From: Kiritimatiellia bacterium
GTDB lineage: Bacteria > Verrucomicrobiota > Kiritimatiellia > RFP12 > UBA1067
Length of the DNA: 44,246 bases
NCBI GenBank assembly: GCA_024405255.1
Contig: JAKSOY010000011.1
Location: 1 to 44,246 of the forward strand
Reading direction: 5' to 3'
The notes below the pieces were generated by a model. It was not told the origin of the DNA, searched no databases, and was given only the letters and a program-made list of their open reading frames with translations. Shown here piece after piece: positions 1 to 7,955 of this stretch. A program made the translations under genes and the position numbers. How positions within the stretch are numbered: position 1 is the first letter of the stretch; every line of letters begins with the position of its first letter.

Positions 1-186
1 CTCGATGTGCTTCTTGGCGATCTCGATGAGGTAGTTCGACGGCCTGAGACCATCGACCCGCTGCAGTCCGATTGCGACCGCCCAGTTCTCGGCGCGTTCA
101 CGCAGACCGGCCTTCTTGGCGATATAGTAATTCTCGAACTCCTTCAGCTGTGGATCATCATAGCCCATCACCACTTCCCCCAACAT
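1..186 (-). CDS. Fic family protein, N-terminal part (cut by window edge)
   Basis: The reverse strand from the ATG at 186 reads 62 codons without a stop to the left edge. The peptide holds the motifs YYIAKKAGLRERAENWA and LQRVDGLRPSNYLIEIAKKH, which I recognise from the N-terminal, VbhA-like antitoxin-type region of many Fic proteins. Fic enzymes AMPylate target proteins and are restrained by an inhibitory helix. The catalytic HPFx(D/E)GNGR motif would lie beyond the window, so activity cannot be judged. The start lies 33 bases after the hsdM stop, so the gene probably belongs to the hsd operon, a pairing known for type I restriction loci. Recognition rests on 62 residues only. Confidence 0.7.
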   Translation of the reverse strand, partial: MLGEVVMGYDDPQLKEFENYYIAKKAGLRERAENWAVAIGLQRVDGLRPSNYLIEIAKKHIE

Positions 187-219
187 GAATTCTTACACGA
201 GACCGATTGTAGAGAGCGA

Positions 220-1899
220 TCATTCGGCGAACTCCAGCTTCTTGAGCGCGGCGGCGATTTCTTTGTCGAGCGCGGCGGATTCGGCGTTGATGGCTTCGAG
301 ATTCTTCGTGAAGGCGGCCATGCGGGCGCGGAACTCGTCGGCGGTGATGTCCACGTGCTCGATCTTCACGTCGAAGTACTGGCCCGCCGAGAGCGAATAG
401 CCCTTCGCGGCGATCTCGTCATGCGAGACGACGACCGAGAAACCATCCTCGGCCTTCTTCTCGATGAACGTGTTGACAATCTGGTCGATCTCGAAATCGC
501 GGAGGAACGTGCGCTGGTTCTTCCCCTCCTTGCGCTTCTCGCCGAGCTTCGACGCGTCGATCAAAACGACCTTCTCGGTCTCGCGGGAGTTGTCGAAGAA
601 GATGACGGAGACGTTCGTACCCGTTGTCGCGAAGAGGTTGGACGGCATCGAGACGCACCCGTAGACGATGTGCCGGTCGACGACCTGCTGCAGGATCTTC
701 TGCTCGATGGACGCCTTCGCGGTGATGAACCCGGTCGGGACGATGATCGCGCCCTTGCCCTTCTCGTTCATCGCGTTCAGGACGTGCTGCACGAAGCACA
801 GATAGATCTTCATCTTCTTGCGGTCCTTGTTCGGCACGGCCGGAACGCCCGCCCAGAAGCGCGTCGTGTCGGTCGCCAGCGTCTCGCGCATGTCGGAGAA
901 GTCGAGGTTGAACGGCGGATTGGACGTGATGTAGTCGAAGCGCCGCGGCGTCTTGTCCTTATTGAGATGCCCCTGCCGCCGGAGCGTGTCGCCCTCGATC
1001 ACGTTCTTGAGCGAGCCGACCATGTTGTTGAGGATGAGGTTGAGGCGCAGCATCTGCGTGGACTTCTGCGAGATGTCCTGCGAATAGACCGTGCAGCGTT
1101 CCTCGCCGATCTGGTGGGCAAGCGCGATCACGAGCGTGCCCGACCCGCCCGAGGGATCGTAGCAGGAGACGCCGCGCAGCGTCTCGTCGCGTCCCACGAG
1201 GAGCCGCGCGATGATCTGCGCGATCGAGCGCGGCGTGTAGTACTCGGCATAGACGCTGCCGCCGTCCCGGTTGTAGTCCCGCGAGATGTACTCGAAGATC
1301 GTCGAGAAGAAGTCATACTTCTCGGAGAACATCGGCTCGAAGTTCGCCGCCGGATCGGCAATATGGCGGCAGAGAGCGATTGCAAAGCCGGAGCGCTTCG
1401 CCGCATCGGCAATGCTGTTCTTGAGGAGATCCTTGTCGAAGACCGCAACGCGAGCTTCGGCGTCCTCGGACTTCGTGCTCGTACCCGTTGCAACTGAGAA
1501 GATCTTGTCGTTCAGGATCGCGATGTCGTCCAGCGTCGAATCAAGCAGCGTCGCGAAATCGCCCTGCTGTTGGGCGTTGTAGAGATGGGCGATCGTATGC
1601 TCGGGCCGGAGGCGCGGCGTGTCGGACGGCAGGTAGTCGAAGAGGTCCTCCACCTCTTCCGGCGTGAAGGTGTCGTATTCGGCGTCCCACTTCTCGGCGT
1701 TCCGAAGACGTTTGCCGAAGAGCGCCGTCTTCTTGGCCTCGTAGCCGAACTTGTCGTTGAAGAACTTGTACAAGAACATCTGCACGATGATCTTGTACTC
1801 GTTTCCGCTGTTGCCGAGGCCGTGCGCCGTGCAAGCCTGCTTGAGGGAGTCGATTAGGTTCTTCGTCGCCTGTTCGACGGTGAGGAGTGTCTGTTCCAT
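220..1899 (-). CDS. hsdM: Type I restriction-modification system, methyltransferase subunit HsdM
   Basis: A 559-residue N6-adenine DNA methyltransferase subunit. It would work with HsdS to methylate the recognition site and with HsdR to cut unmethylated DNA. The N-terminal helical HsdM_N region covers about residues 1-180. The SAM-binding motif I is DPSGGSG (248-254) and the catalytic motif IV is NPPF (327-330) in TSNPPFNLDF. The C-terminus is helical and charged (coiled-coil-like), as expected for contact with HsdS. The start has AAAGG six bases upstream. The gene begins 21 bases after hsdR and is followed by the Fic gene. No hsdS lies in the window; it may sit beyond the left edge. Confidence 0.93.
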   Translation of the reverse strand: MEQTLLTVEQATKNLIDSLKQACTAHGLGNSGNEYKIIVQMFLYKFFNDKFGYEAKKTALFGKRLRNAEKWDAEYDTFTPEEVEDLFDYLPSDTPRLRPEHTIAHLYNAQQQGDFATLLDSTLDDIAILNDKIFSVATGTSTKSEDAEARVAVFDKDLLKNSIADAAKRSGFAIALCRHIADPAANFEPMFSEKYDFFSTIFEYISRDYNRDGGSVYAEYYTPRSIAQIIARLLVGRDETLRGVSCYDPSGGSGTLVIALAHQIGEERCTVYSQDISQKSTQMLRLNLILNNMVGSLKNVIEGDTLRRQGHLNKDKTPRRFDYITSNPPFNLDFSDMRETLATDTTRFWAGVPAVPNKDRKKMKIYLCFVQHVLNAMNEKGKGAIIVPTGFITAKASIEQKILQQVVDRHIVYGCVSMPSNLFATTGTNVSVIFFDNSRETEKVVLIDASKLGEKRKEGKNQRTFLRDFEIDQIVNTFIEKKAEDGFSVVVSHDEIAAKGYSLSAGQYFDVKIEHVDITADEFRARMAAFTKNLEAINAESAALDKEIAAALKKLEFAE

Positions 1900-1920
1900 A
1901 ATAAGCCTTTACTCCAATGG

Positions 1921-4900
1921 TCAGATTGCCAACTCGTAATAGCGATTGAGGTACTCTTCGGAAATGCGATCACGGATGAAAAGTCGATCCTCACGTGACG
2001 CGGAAATGTTAAGCTCGAGAAGTTTCTCAGAGACGGACCTGAGAACGTCCTGGTTGAAGACGGGCTCGTTTTCCATCACGTTCACGTTCCAGTAGAGCCG
2101 CTCGTCGACCATGTGCTTCACGGCGAGGAGATTCTCGGCAATCTCGCGTTCGTTCTGGGAGATGACGGCCCGTTCGGGCGGAATCGACCGACGTGCGTTC
2201 TCCTCACGAATGCGCTTGTGGATGCGCACGAAGCGCTCATCGTCTTCATACTTGCGCTTGAGCATGTTGTTGAGGCGGTTGATCTCGCGAATGCGAGTCA
2301 TTACCGAATCCATGTAGCCGATCGATGTGCGAGCCTCCGTGACGTCGTGCGGTTGGAAGCCCTTCTCACGGAAGTAGCGGCGGAACTCGTCCGAAAGCGA
2401 AACGAACTTGTCCTCCTTCTTGTCGAAATTCGCTTCGAATTCGTCCCGTACGCGGCGGAAGCGGTCCCGCAGGTCGTTGTAGACGATCTCCAGCTCCTCT
2501 TCGCCCCGCTTGGAGAAAGTGAACTCGAGTTCGTTCAACGCCTCATTAATGATCGCTGCGATGTCCTCGGCATGCTCGGTATTCTCGAGCAGATTAATGC
2601 GGTCGATCCGATGCGAGACCTCCGCCAGCAGCTGCGGCAGAGTTTCGGGCTTCAGCTTTTCAAACAAGGACTTCGTCTCCTCGTCGCCGAAACTGCGCAC
2701 CTGGTTCGCGAGGGCCTTTGCGTCCTCGAGCTTCCGCTTGAGCTCGTAGAGGTGGTCCTTGTTGTTTTCGCCATCCAGCTGTTCGCGGAAGACCTCGAGG
2801 TTCGTTGCGTCGTAAAGGAAGAGCGCGTCCTTAACCTCGTTCAACCGCACGACAACTTCGGCCTGCGAGACGATCAACGTCTCGCCGACGCTTGGCACAT
2901 CCGTCGGCAGATCGGCATCCAGCGTCGTGCGGTTCAGTTCCTGTAGATAGCGGTTATTCGTCTCAACGAAATTGTCCTTAATGTTCGCGAAGTCGACAAC
3001 GTAGCCGTACTTGAAGTCGCGGTAGGGTCGGTTCACGCGCGTCAGCGCCTGCAGGAGGTTATGTCCGTCCAGCTTGCGACAGAGGTAGAGCCGCTTCAGG
3101 CGCGGGGCGTCGAATCCGGTCAACAGCATGTTGTTGACAACCAGGAAGTCGAGATCCTCGGTCTTCTTGTAGGACGCGATCCAGCCCTTACGCGTTTCCT
3201 TGTCGCCTTCGTCGTGCAGGATCAACTGGGCCCGAAAGGCGGGCAGACCGGATTCCGCGGACTCGGACGCCGCACGCGCGTTCAGCAAACGGAAGAGCGC
3301 CCGTGCCTGGAGATTCGTCTCGCAGACAATCATGCCGGCGATATGGGGCGAATCGTGCTGGAGTCGGAAGCGGCGCATATCGTGAAAGATGTAGTCAAGA
3401 AGGCCATTGAGATACGATTCGTGTTCAATGATCTTCTGGCGCGGTACATCTCCACGCCGAACCTCGACGTCGTCCGTCAAGCGGGCAAGAATGTCTGTGA
3501 TCTTCTCGCGGTAGCTGGTCTCGATGTCCTCGCGCATGAGTTTGAGGGTGTAGCCATCCGCAATCGACTTATCGTAGTAGTACGTGTGGATGTAGTTGCC
3601 GAAAACACGCCAAGAGGCCCGCTCGCTCTTGAGGAGCGGCGTACCCGTGAGCGCGATCTTGACCGCATCCGGATCCGCCTCAAGGAGATTCGCAAGGAAG
3701 CTCCCCTTTGGATCATAACCGCGATGGGCCTCGTCGATGAAGAATACACGCTGCAGACTCGTATTATAGCCGACGGGCAGGTCGACGCGCGTGTGGTCCT
3801 CGGCGAACTTCTGGATGTTGACGACGGTGATTTCCGGAACGCCCGATGCGTTTTCCACGACGACATTGCTCGCGAGGTCCTTCATCAGCTCCTCACGGCT
3901 CTCGGCCGTCCGTACGACGAGTCCACGCGCCTTGAATTCACTTGCCGCCTGCTGGAGGAGATCCAGACGGTCAACAATGAAATAGAACTTGGCGGCCGTC
4001 GAACGCTTCGCAAAATAGTCCGTCAGGCACTTCACATTGTAGTACGCAAGCGCCGTCTTGCCGCTTCCCTGCGTATGCCAGATGATGCCCGACTTGACAC
4101 CCTCACCGAGTTGCCTCGTAATGGCGAACGTAGCAAACAGTTGCTGATAGCGCATCACGTGCTTCTGCAGTTGATAGGACTTCTGTCCGTTCGCAAGTTC
4201 GACCTCCTGCTCGACATAGGCGAACCCGAAACGCAGAAGGAAGAGAAAACGCTGCTTCTGCAACATGGACGAGAGAATCGCATTCGTCGGCGTGAACGGA
4301 CTCTTGTTCGTGATGTATTCCGCGTTGTTACGAATCGTGATACAGTTCCGATGCGTCAAAATACGTTGTTCCACCCGCTCAGACTGATCGGGCGAATATC
4401 CAAGGGGAAAATCCTTCACCTCCCGTTCCTCTCGGAAGACATTGAAGAACGCCCGCTCCTTTGCATTTGTCGCGTAGAACGCCCCCTGGATCGGAACACG
4501 CGACTCATTGTCGTAAGGCTGGTTGTTCGAAAAAATCATCAACTGTGTGACATTTAGGAAAGAACGAAACGCCTTGTTGGCGAAGCGCTGGTTCATCCGA
4601 GCTCGTTCCGCGAGAATTCCCTCTCGGTTGTTGGGGATCTTCACCTCGATGAACGCAAGAGGAAGTCCATTGACGAAACAGGTGATGTCGGGGCGGAACC
4701 GATCATGCGTCTCGGGATTCTCGCACTCGAACTCCGTCGTACAACCCCACTCATTCGCATCGGGGTTTTCGAAGTCGATGTACCTGACGCCCGTCGTCGC
4801 GGTGATCTTCTGATAAAACGCCCGTCCCAAGTCGTCGTTGGACGAGAGGCGTATGAGATCCTGTACAAGCGACGCCGCCTGCGCCTCGGCCATTCCAGGA

Positions 4901-5061
4901 TTCAGCCGAACCAGCGCAGCCGCACATTTCCGCGTCAGGATATTCGTCGACGCGTCAAATTCTTCGGGCGCGATTGCACCATAGTACAGATATCCCAAAC
5001 GGCAGAGATGGACCGCCGCGGGAACCTGTACGCGCGTATTTTCATTGAATGTTCGACTCAT
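1921..5061 (-). CDS. hsdR: Type I restriction enzyme, endonuclease/translocase subunit HsdR
   Basis: A 1046-residue motor-nuclease subunit. From the ATG at 5061 the protein begins MSRTFNENTRVQVPAAVHLC, the usual HsdR start; a GTG 39 bases upstream is in frame but less likely. The N-terminal nuclease domain shows the PD-(D/E)xK pattern, with D about residue 124 and E138-x-K140 in AFIEVKIPN. The SF2 helicase motor has Walker A QGSGKT (about 330-335), DEAH (442-445), TGTP (471-474) and a motif VI region QALTRVNRPYRDF. The C-terminal third is helical, as is usual for the HsdM-binding region. It is the first gene of the hsdR-hsdM-fic operon, behind a good sigma70-type promoter at 5113-5141. Confidence 0.93.
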   Translation of the reverse strand: MSRTFNENTRVQVPAAVHLCRLGYLYYGAIAPEEFDASTNILTRKCAAALVRLNPGMAEAQAASLVQDLIRLSSNDDLGRAFYQKITATTGVRYIDFENPDANEWGCTTEFECENPETHDRFRPDITCFVNGLPLAFIEVKIPNNREGILAERARMNQRFANKAFRSFLNVTQLMIFSNNQPYDNESRVPIQGAFYATNAKERAFFNVFREEREVKDFPLGYSPDQSERVEQRILTHRNCITIRNNAEYITNKSPFTPTNAILSSMLQKQRFLFLLRFGFAYVEQEVELANGQKSYQLQKHVMRYQQLFATFAITRQLGEGVKSGIIWHTQGSGKTALAYYNVKCLTDYFAKRSTAAKFYFIVDRLDLLQQAASEFKARGLVVRTAESREELMKDLASNVVVENASGVPEITVVNIQKFAEDHTRVDLPVGYNTSLQRVFFIDEAHRGYDPKGSFLANLLEADPDAVKIALTGTPLLKSERASWRVFGNYIHTYYYDKSIADGYTLKLMREDIETSYREKITDILARLTDDVEVRRGDVPRQKIIEHESYLNGLLDYIFHDMRRFRLQHDSPHIAGMIVCETNLQARALFRLLNARAASESAESGLPAFRAQLILHDEGDKETRKGWIASYKKTEDLDFLVVNNMLLTGFDAPRLKRLYLCRKLDGHNLLQALTRVNRPYRDFKYGYVVDFANIKDNFVETNNRYLQELNRTTLDADLPTDVPSVGETLIVSQAEVVVRLNEVKDALFLYDATNLEVFREQLDGENNKDHLYELKRKLEDAKALANQVRSFGDEETKSLFEKLKPETLPQLLAEVSHRIDRINLLENTEHAEDIAAIINEALNELEFTFSKRGEEELEIVYNDLRDRFRRVRDEFEANFDKKEDKFVSLSDEFRRYFREKGFQPHDVTEARTSIGYMDSVMTRIREINRLNNMLKRKYEDDERFVRIHKRIREENARRSIPPERAVISQNEREIAENLLAVKHMVDERLYWNVNVMENEPVFNQDVLRSVSEKLLELNISASREDRLFIRDRISEEYLNRYYELAI

Positions 5062-5112
5062 TGGGGATACTATTCCTATCGACCGCATGAACTCACGCAC
5101 GCCGACGGAAAC

Positions 5113-5141
5113 ATTATATCAAAACCACAATGTTGGGGCAA
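5113..5141 (-). promoter_or_regulatory. Promoter of the hsdR-hsdM-fic operon
   Basis: Reading the minus strand, TTGCCC (5141-5136), a 17-base spacer and TATAAT (5118-5113) form a near-consensus sigma70 promoter. TGA precedes the -10 hexamer, giving an extended -10. Transcription would start near 5106, about 45 bases before the chosen hsdR ATG. The sequence TTTTGATATAATGTT is almost repeated at the promoter near 42231. Not tested experimentally. Confidence 0.6.
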
Positions 5142-5192
5142 GAACGGCACCTTGATCTTCACGGGGACGCCCTCCCTAGCAATCAACTCCGC

Positions 5193-6317
5193 TCACTGTA
5201 CTTCCTGCACTTCTCTCTTGCGCGCGGGGGAAACCCAGAGGCGGGGGAATGGCGCGGTGGGCGAAAGTCTATATGTGTTATCCCGAAGGACGATGCCTTT
5301 CTCTCTACGGCCAAGGGCCGCTTTTCCCCAGATCGTGATGAAGGCGGAATCGGTCTCGAGGAGCGTCTTCTTCGCGTTCGTGGCGATGAAGGTGTTGTTC
5401 GCGAGGAGGACGTCCGAGACATTCGCAAGACGCAGCCCGCAGTACCGCGGATTGTCGATCACATTGCCGGTGAAGACGAGTCCGTTGCAGGAGCGCGCCG
5501 CACCGTGGTGCCCCAGCGGAATGAGCTGGGAACCGCGCCGTTCGCTCGCGCCGAACCAGCAGCCCGCCACAGTCACTCGCCTGTTCGGTCGATAGTCGCC
5601 GACAGGACAGAAGATGGGCGCACAGGGCGTACGCGAGCCCGTGATCGCCGCCGGACTTGTCGTCTCCAACTGGATCGTTTCGCGCGTGAGGCAACTTCCA
5701 TTTTTCCCGCCGAAATGATAGCCCGCAAAGAGACAGTTCCGGATTTCGACATCCGAACAGCCGCCAATCTGGAAGGCGTGATTGTTCGGAAGATCTTTCA
5801 CGACCATGTTCGACACGCGCACGCCCTTCGCACACATGAAGGCGAGCACTTTCATCCGGTCCGCACAATCGAAGGTTCCGCCTTCTACGGCAATGTTGCC
5901 GCACCCGTTCGTGATGGAGGCGGGCGGAACGAGATTGTAGAGGAAGATGTTGCAGACACTCTTGCCGGTCGTGCGGATAATGGCGGAAACGGCGGGATCC
6001 ATCGCCCGCTTCATAGCCTCGGGCGTCCAGCCGGCCGTCGCTTTCGCTCCCGCGCCACCCGCGAGTTCGAACCGCGTGTTCCATCCCAGCGAGAGCGTGC
6101 CGATGCGATATTCGCCCGGCGGCAGATACACGGTACCGCCTCCGGCCGAACAGACACGATCAAGGTAGCGTTGAATCGCCGCCGTCGAATCGCACACGCC
6201 CGTACGGTCCGCCGCTGTCACAACCACCCGAAGCCCTGCCGCGCCCAACGCCACGGACGCAAATCCCACACCCATCAACGCCACGACAACTTTCACTGAA
6301 ATTTTCGTCACAATCAC
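5193..6317 (-). CDS. Secreted right-handed beta-helix protein (pectate-lyase-like)
   Basis: A 374-residue protein. The first 25 residues form a signal peptide with a long hydrophobic core ending at ALGA. After it comes the start of a pectate lyase superfamily fold: a stretch with the DSTAAIQRYLD and GGGTVYLPPGEYRIGTL motifs, typical of extracellular beta-helix polysaccharide lyases and glycoside hydrolases. Later turns contain repeated N-rich rungs such as CSDVEIRNCLFAG and NVSDVLLANNTFIA. The start is a GTG with AAGGAAGGA just upstream; a second GTG two codons later is possible. I cannot name the substrate. It starts 19 bases after the ATPase gene ends, so it may be read from the ATPase promoter. 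Confidence 0.75.
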   Translation of the reverse strand: MIVTKISVKVVVALMGVGFASVALGAAGLRVVVTAADRTGVCDSTAAIQRYLDRVCSAGGGTVYLPPGEYRIGTLSLGWNTRFELAGGAGAKATAGWTPEAMKRAMDPAVSAIIRTTGKSVCNIFLYNLVPPASITNGCGNIAVEGGTFDCADRMKVLAFMCAKGVRVSNMVVKDLPNNHAFQIGGCSDVEIRNCLFAGYHFGGKNGSCLTRETIQLETTSPAAITGSRTPCAPIFCPVGDYRPNRRVTVAGCWFGASERRGSQLIPLGHHGAARSCNGLVFTGNVIDNPRYCGLRLANVSDVLLANNTFIATNAKKTLLETDSAFITIWGKAALGRREKGIVLRDNTYRLSPTAPFPRLWVSPARKREVQEVQ

Positions 6318-6336
6318 CGATCCTTCCTTTGTTCGG

Positions 6337-7770
6337 TCAAACGCCCATCAAGCGAACAAACGGAATCAAGGCGTCGAAATACCCGTTCGCCTCCACCGAA
6401 GGGTTCAATTCACCATCGTAGACTAGAGCCGTCCTGATCGAAACCCCTTCAGGACGTGATATCTTGCGCACCTTGGCATCCATTTCGCCGATAACTTCCT
6501 TGCCAATCTTCTTCTGTCGCTTGATTTCCGTCAGACACATGCTTCCCTCCGTCTGGATGAGCAAGTCGATTTGGAAGCCGTTGCCTCGGCGCTTGCTACC
6601 GACCTTGCGATAGGGTGCCGCAGAAGTAACCAATGAACCGCCAAGATGCAAATAGTCAATCAACTCCGCCACATTGTTGACGACCAGATTTTCAAAACTA
6701 AGCCCCATGATCGCGTCCCAGCCGTCCAAACGCGACAATGACGTGAATCGGTACGCTCCTGAATCGATCATATCCTTCACAGGTTCAATGAACTTGAGAT
6801 AGTAGCGCGTGTAATTGTCCCTCAGGCGATAACGGCGTTCACGCACATTGGCACCTGTTTCAGGATTGATTCCCGCATCTGGCGCCACAAGCCCTGCCTC
6901 TCCCAACCGTTCCAACGCATCGGATATCCGCCCACCTTTCTCCATCTCCAGTGCGGAGGAAATCTCGGTCGCCGTCCTTGGACCACCAAGTAGAGTCCGT
7001 AGAACCTTCCCCGTAAACAGCGGCTGTTCGGTCACCACGTCACTGAACATATCATCGAAATCAACGCGCAACACCGAATTCGGGGAATAGGCCAACTGCC
7101 GAATATTCTCATCCGCCGATGCCGACGGATCGACTTCCTGCAAATACATCGGAACTCCGCCAGTGACCGAGAGAACATCAATGATCTCAGTCGGGTCGAT
7201 ACGACCCACCCGTTCCCCCCAGAACTTGACACATTCGGCAATCGGCAGTTCGGGCACGACCATGTCAAGCGACCGACGTCCGCGAAATGCCTTGTTGTCA
7301 ATAATATTATCTTTGATCCAACTTGAAACGCTGCCACAGGCGACGACCACCAACCGATCGTGTTTCCGCCAATAGTTTTCCCACGCAATGCGCAATGTAT
7401 CCGAAAACATCGGATCATAATAGCCGAACCAGGCAATTTCATCCAAAAGTACAACCGTCCAACCTTCATCACGAATTTCCCGATCCAAGCGAATGAATGC
7501 ATTCAACCAGTTTGAAGGCGGCGTACTATCGGCCCCCGTCACTGCCGCCAATTGTTCAGCAAAGGCCCGAAGTTCATGAGCATTCGTGTAGGAGGACTTC
7601 GGCTTCACCCCCTCCAACTTTATAAAGCGGGCCCCATGGTCTAACGCGAATTTCTCGATTAGCGTGCTTTTACCCACCCGTCGGCGTCCGCGGCAGGTCA
7701 CAAACGACCCCACCTGCTTACGGAGCAACCGCCCCAATTGCTCAAGTTGACACTGACGACCATAGAACAT
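6337..7770 (-). CDS. AAA ATPase with C-terminal DUF234/nuclease-like domain
   Basis: A 477-residue STAND-like P-loop ATPase of the 'archaeal ATPase' group (COG1672). Walker A is GRRRVGKST (about 28-36) and Walker B is VVLLDEIAWF (106-115). The middle carries a winged-helix stretch (TATEISSALEMEKGGRISDA). The C-terminus has a PD-(D/E)xK-like signature: D402 in FQIDLLIQ and E415-x-K417 in LTEIKRQ. The cellular job of this family is unknown. It is widespread in gut bacteria and often looks horizontally acquired. The gene is visibly less GC-rich than its neighbours and lies between two secreted-protein genes. GAGG stands 11 bases before the ATG. The promoter is at 7799-7827, with direct repeats behind it. 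Confidence 0.85.
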   Translation of the reverse strand: MFYGRQCQLEQLGRLLRKQVGSFVTCRGRRRVGKSTLIEKFALDHGARFIKLEGVKPKSSYTNAHELRAFAEQLAAVTGADSTPPSNWLNAFIRLDREIRDEGWTVVLLDEIAWFGYYDPMFSDTLRIAWENYWRKHDRLVVVACGSVSSWIKDNIIDNKAFRGRRSLDMVVPELPIAECVKFWGERVGRIDPTEIIDVLSVTGGVPMYLQEVDPSASADENIRQLAYSPNSVLRVDFDDMFSDVVTEQPLFTGKVLRTLLGGPRTATEISSALEMEKGGRISDALERLGEAGLVAPDAGINPETGANVRERRYRLRDNYTRYYLKFIEPVKDMIDSGAYRFTSLSRLDGWDAIMGLSFENLVVNNVAELIDYLHLGGSLVTSAAPYRKVGSKRRGNGFQIDLLIQTEGSMCLTEIKRQKKIGKEVIGEMDAKVRKISRPEGVSIRTALVYDGELNPSVEANGYFDALIPFVRLMGV

Positions 7771-7798
7771 AAGTTGATTTTCCTCTTTTCTTTCGCAT

Positions 7799-7827
7799 AT
7801 ATTACCAAATCTCTACCTTGCAATCAA
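7799..7827 (-). promoter_or_regulatory. Promoter of the DUF234 ATPase gene
   Basis: On the minus strand, TTGATT (7827-7822), a 17-base spacer and TAATAT (7804-7799) precede the ATPase gene. TGG before the -10 gives an extended -10. The predicted start is about 20-25 bases before the ATPase ATG. The 33-bp repeats at 7834-7920 end seven bases upstream of the -35 element, a position that suits an activator or repressor site. Confidence 0.55.
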
Positions 7828-7833
7828 CAACAA

Positions 7834-7920
7834 TTAGCACCTATTTGACATTTTGAACTTTTGTGCTAAATTTTAGAACCGCCTATTTTAGCACCTATTT
7901 GACATTTTAAACTTTTGTGC
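7834..7920 (+). repeat. Two 33-bp direct repeats with inverted ends
   Basis: Copies at 7834-7866 and 7888-7920 match at 32 of 33 positions with a 54-base period. Each begins TTAGCACCTATTTGACATTT and ends ACTTTTGTGC. The first copy is bounded by perfect inverted arms, TTAGCAC (7834-7840) and GTGCTAA (7863-7869). In the second copy the right arm has decayed to GTGCCAG. The stretch is strongly AT-rich inside a GC-rich region. It lies just upstream of the ATPase promoter and after the CotH-like gene. It may be an operator pair or the remains of a small mobile element. Confidence 0.85.
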
Positions 7921-7955
7921 CAGAACCTGGACTTCTTTTTCACGTGATTTCTTCC

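Noticed and set aside
7845..7872. TTGACA with TAAATT in the 33-bp repeat as a plus-strand promoter
   Set aside because: The second repeat copy lacks the -10, and the direction leads into the antisense of the CotH-like gene with no plus-strand gene.
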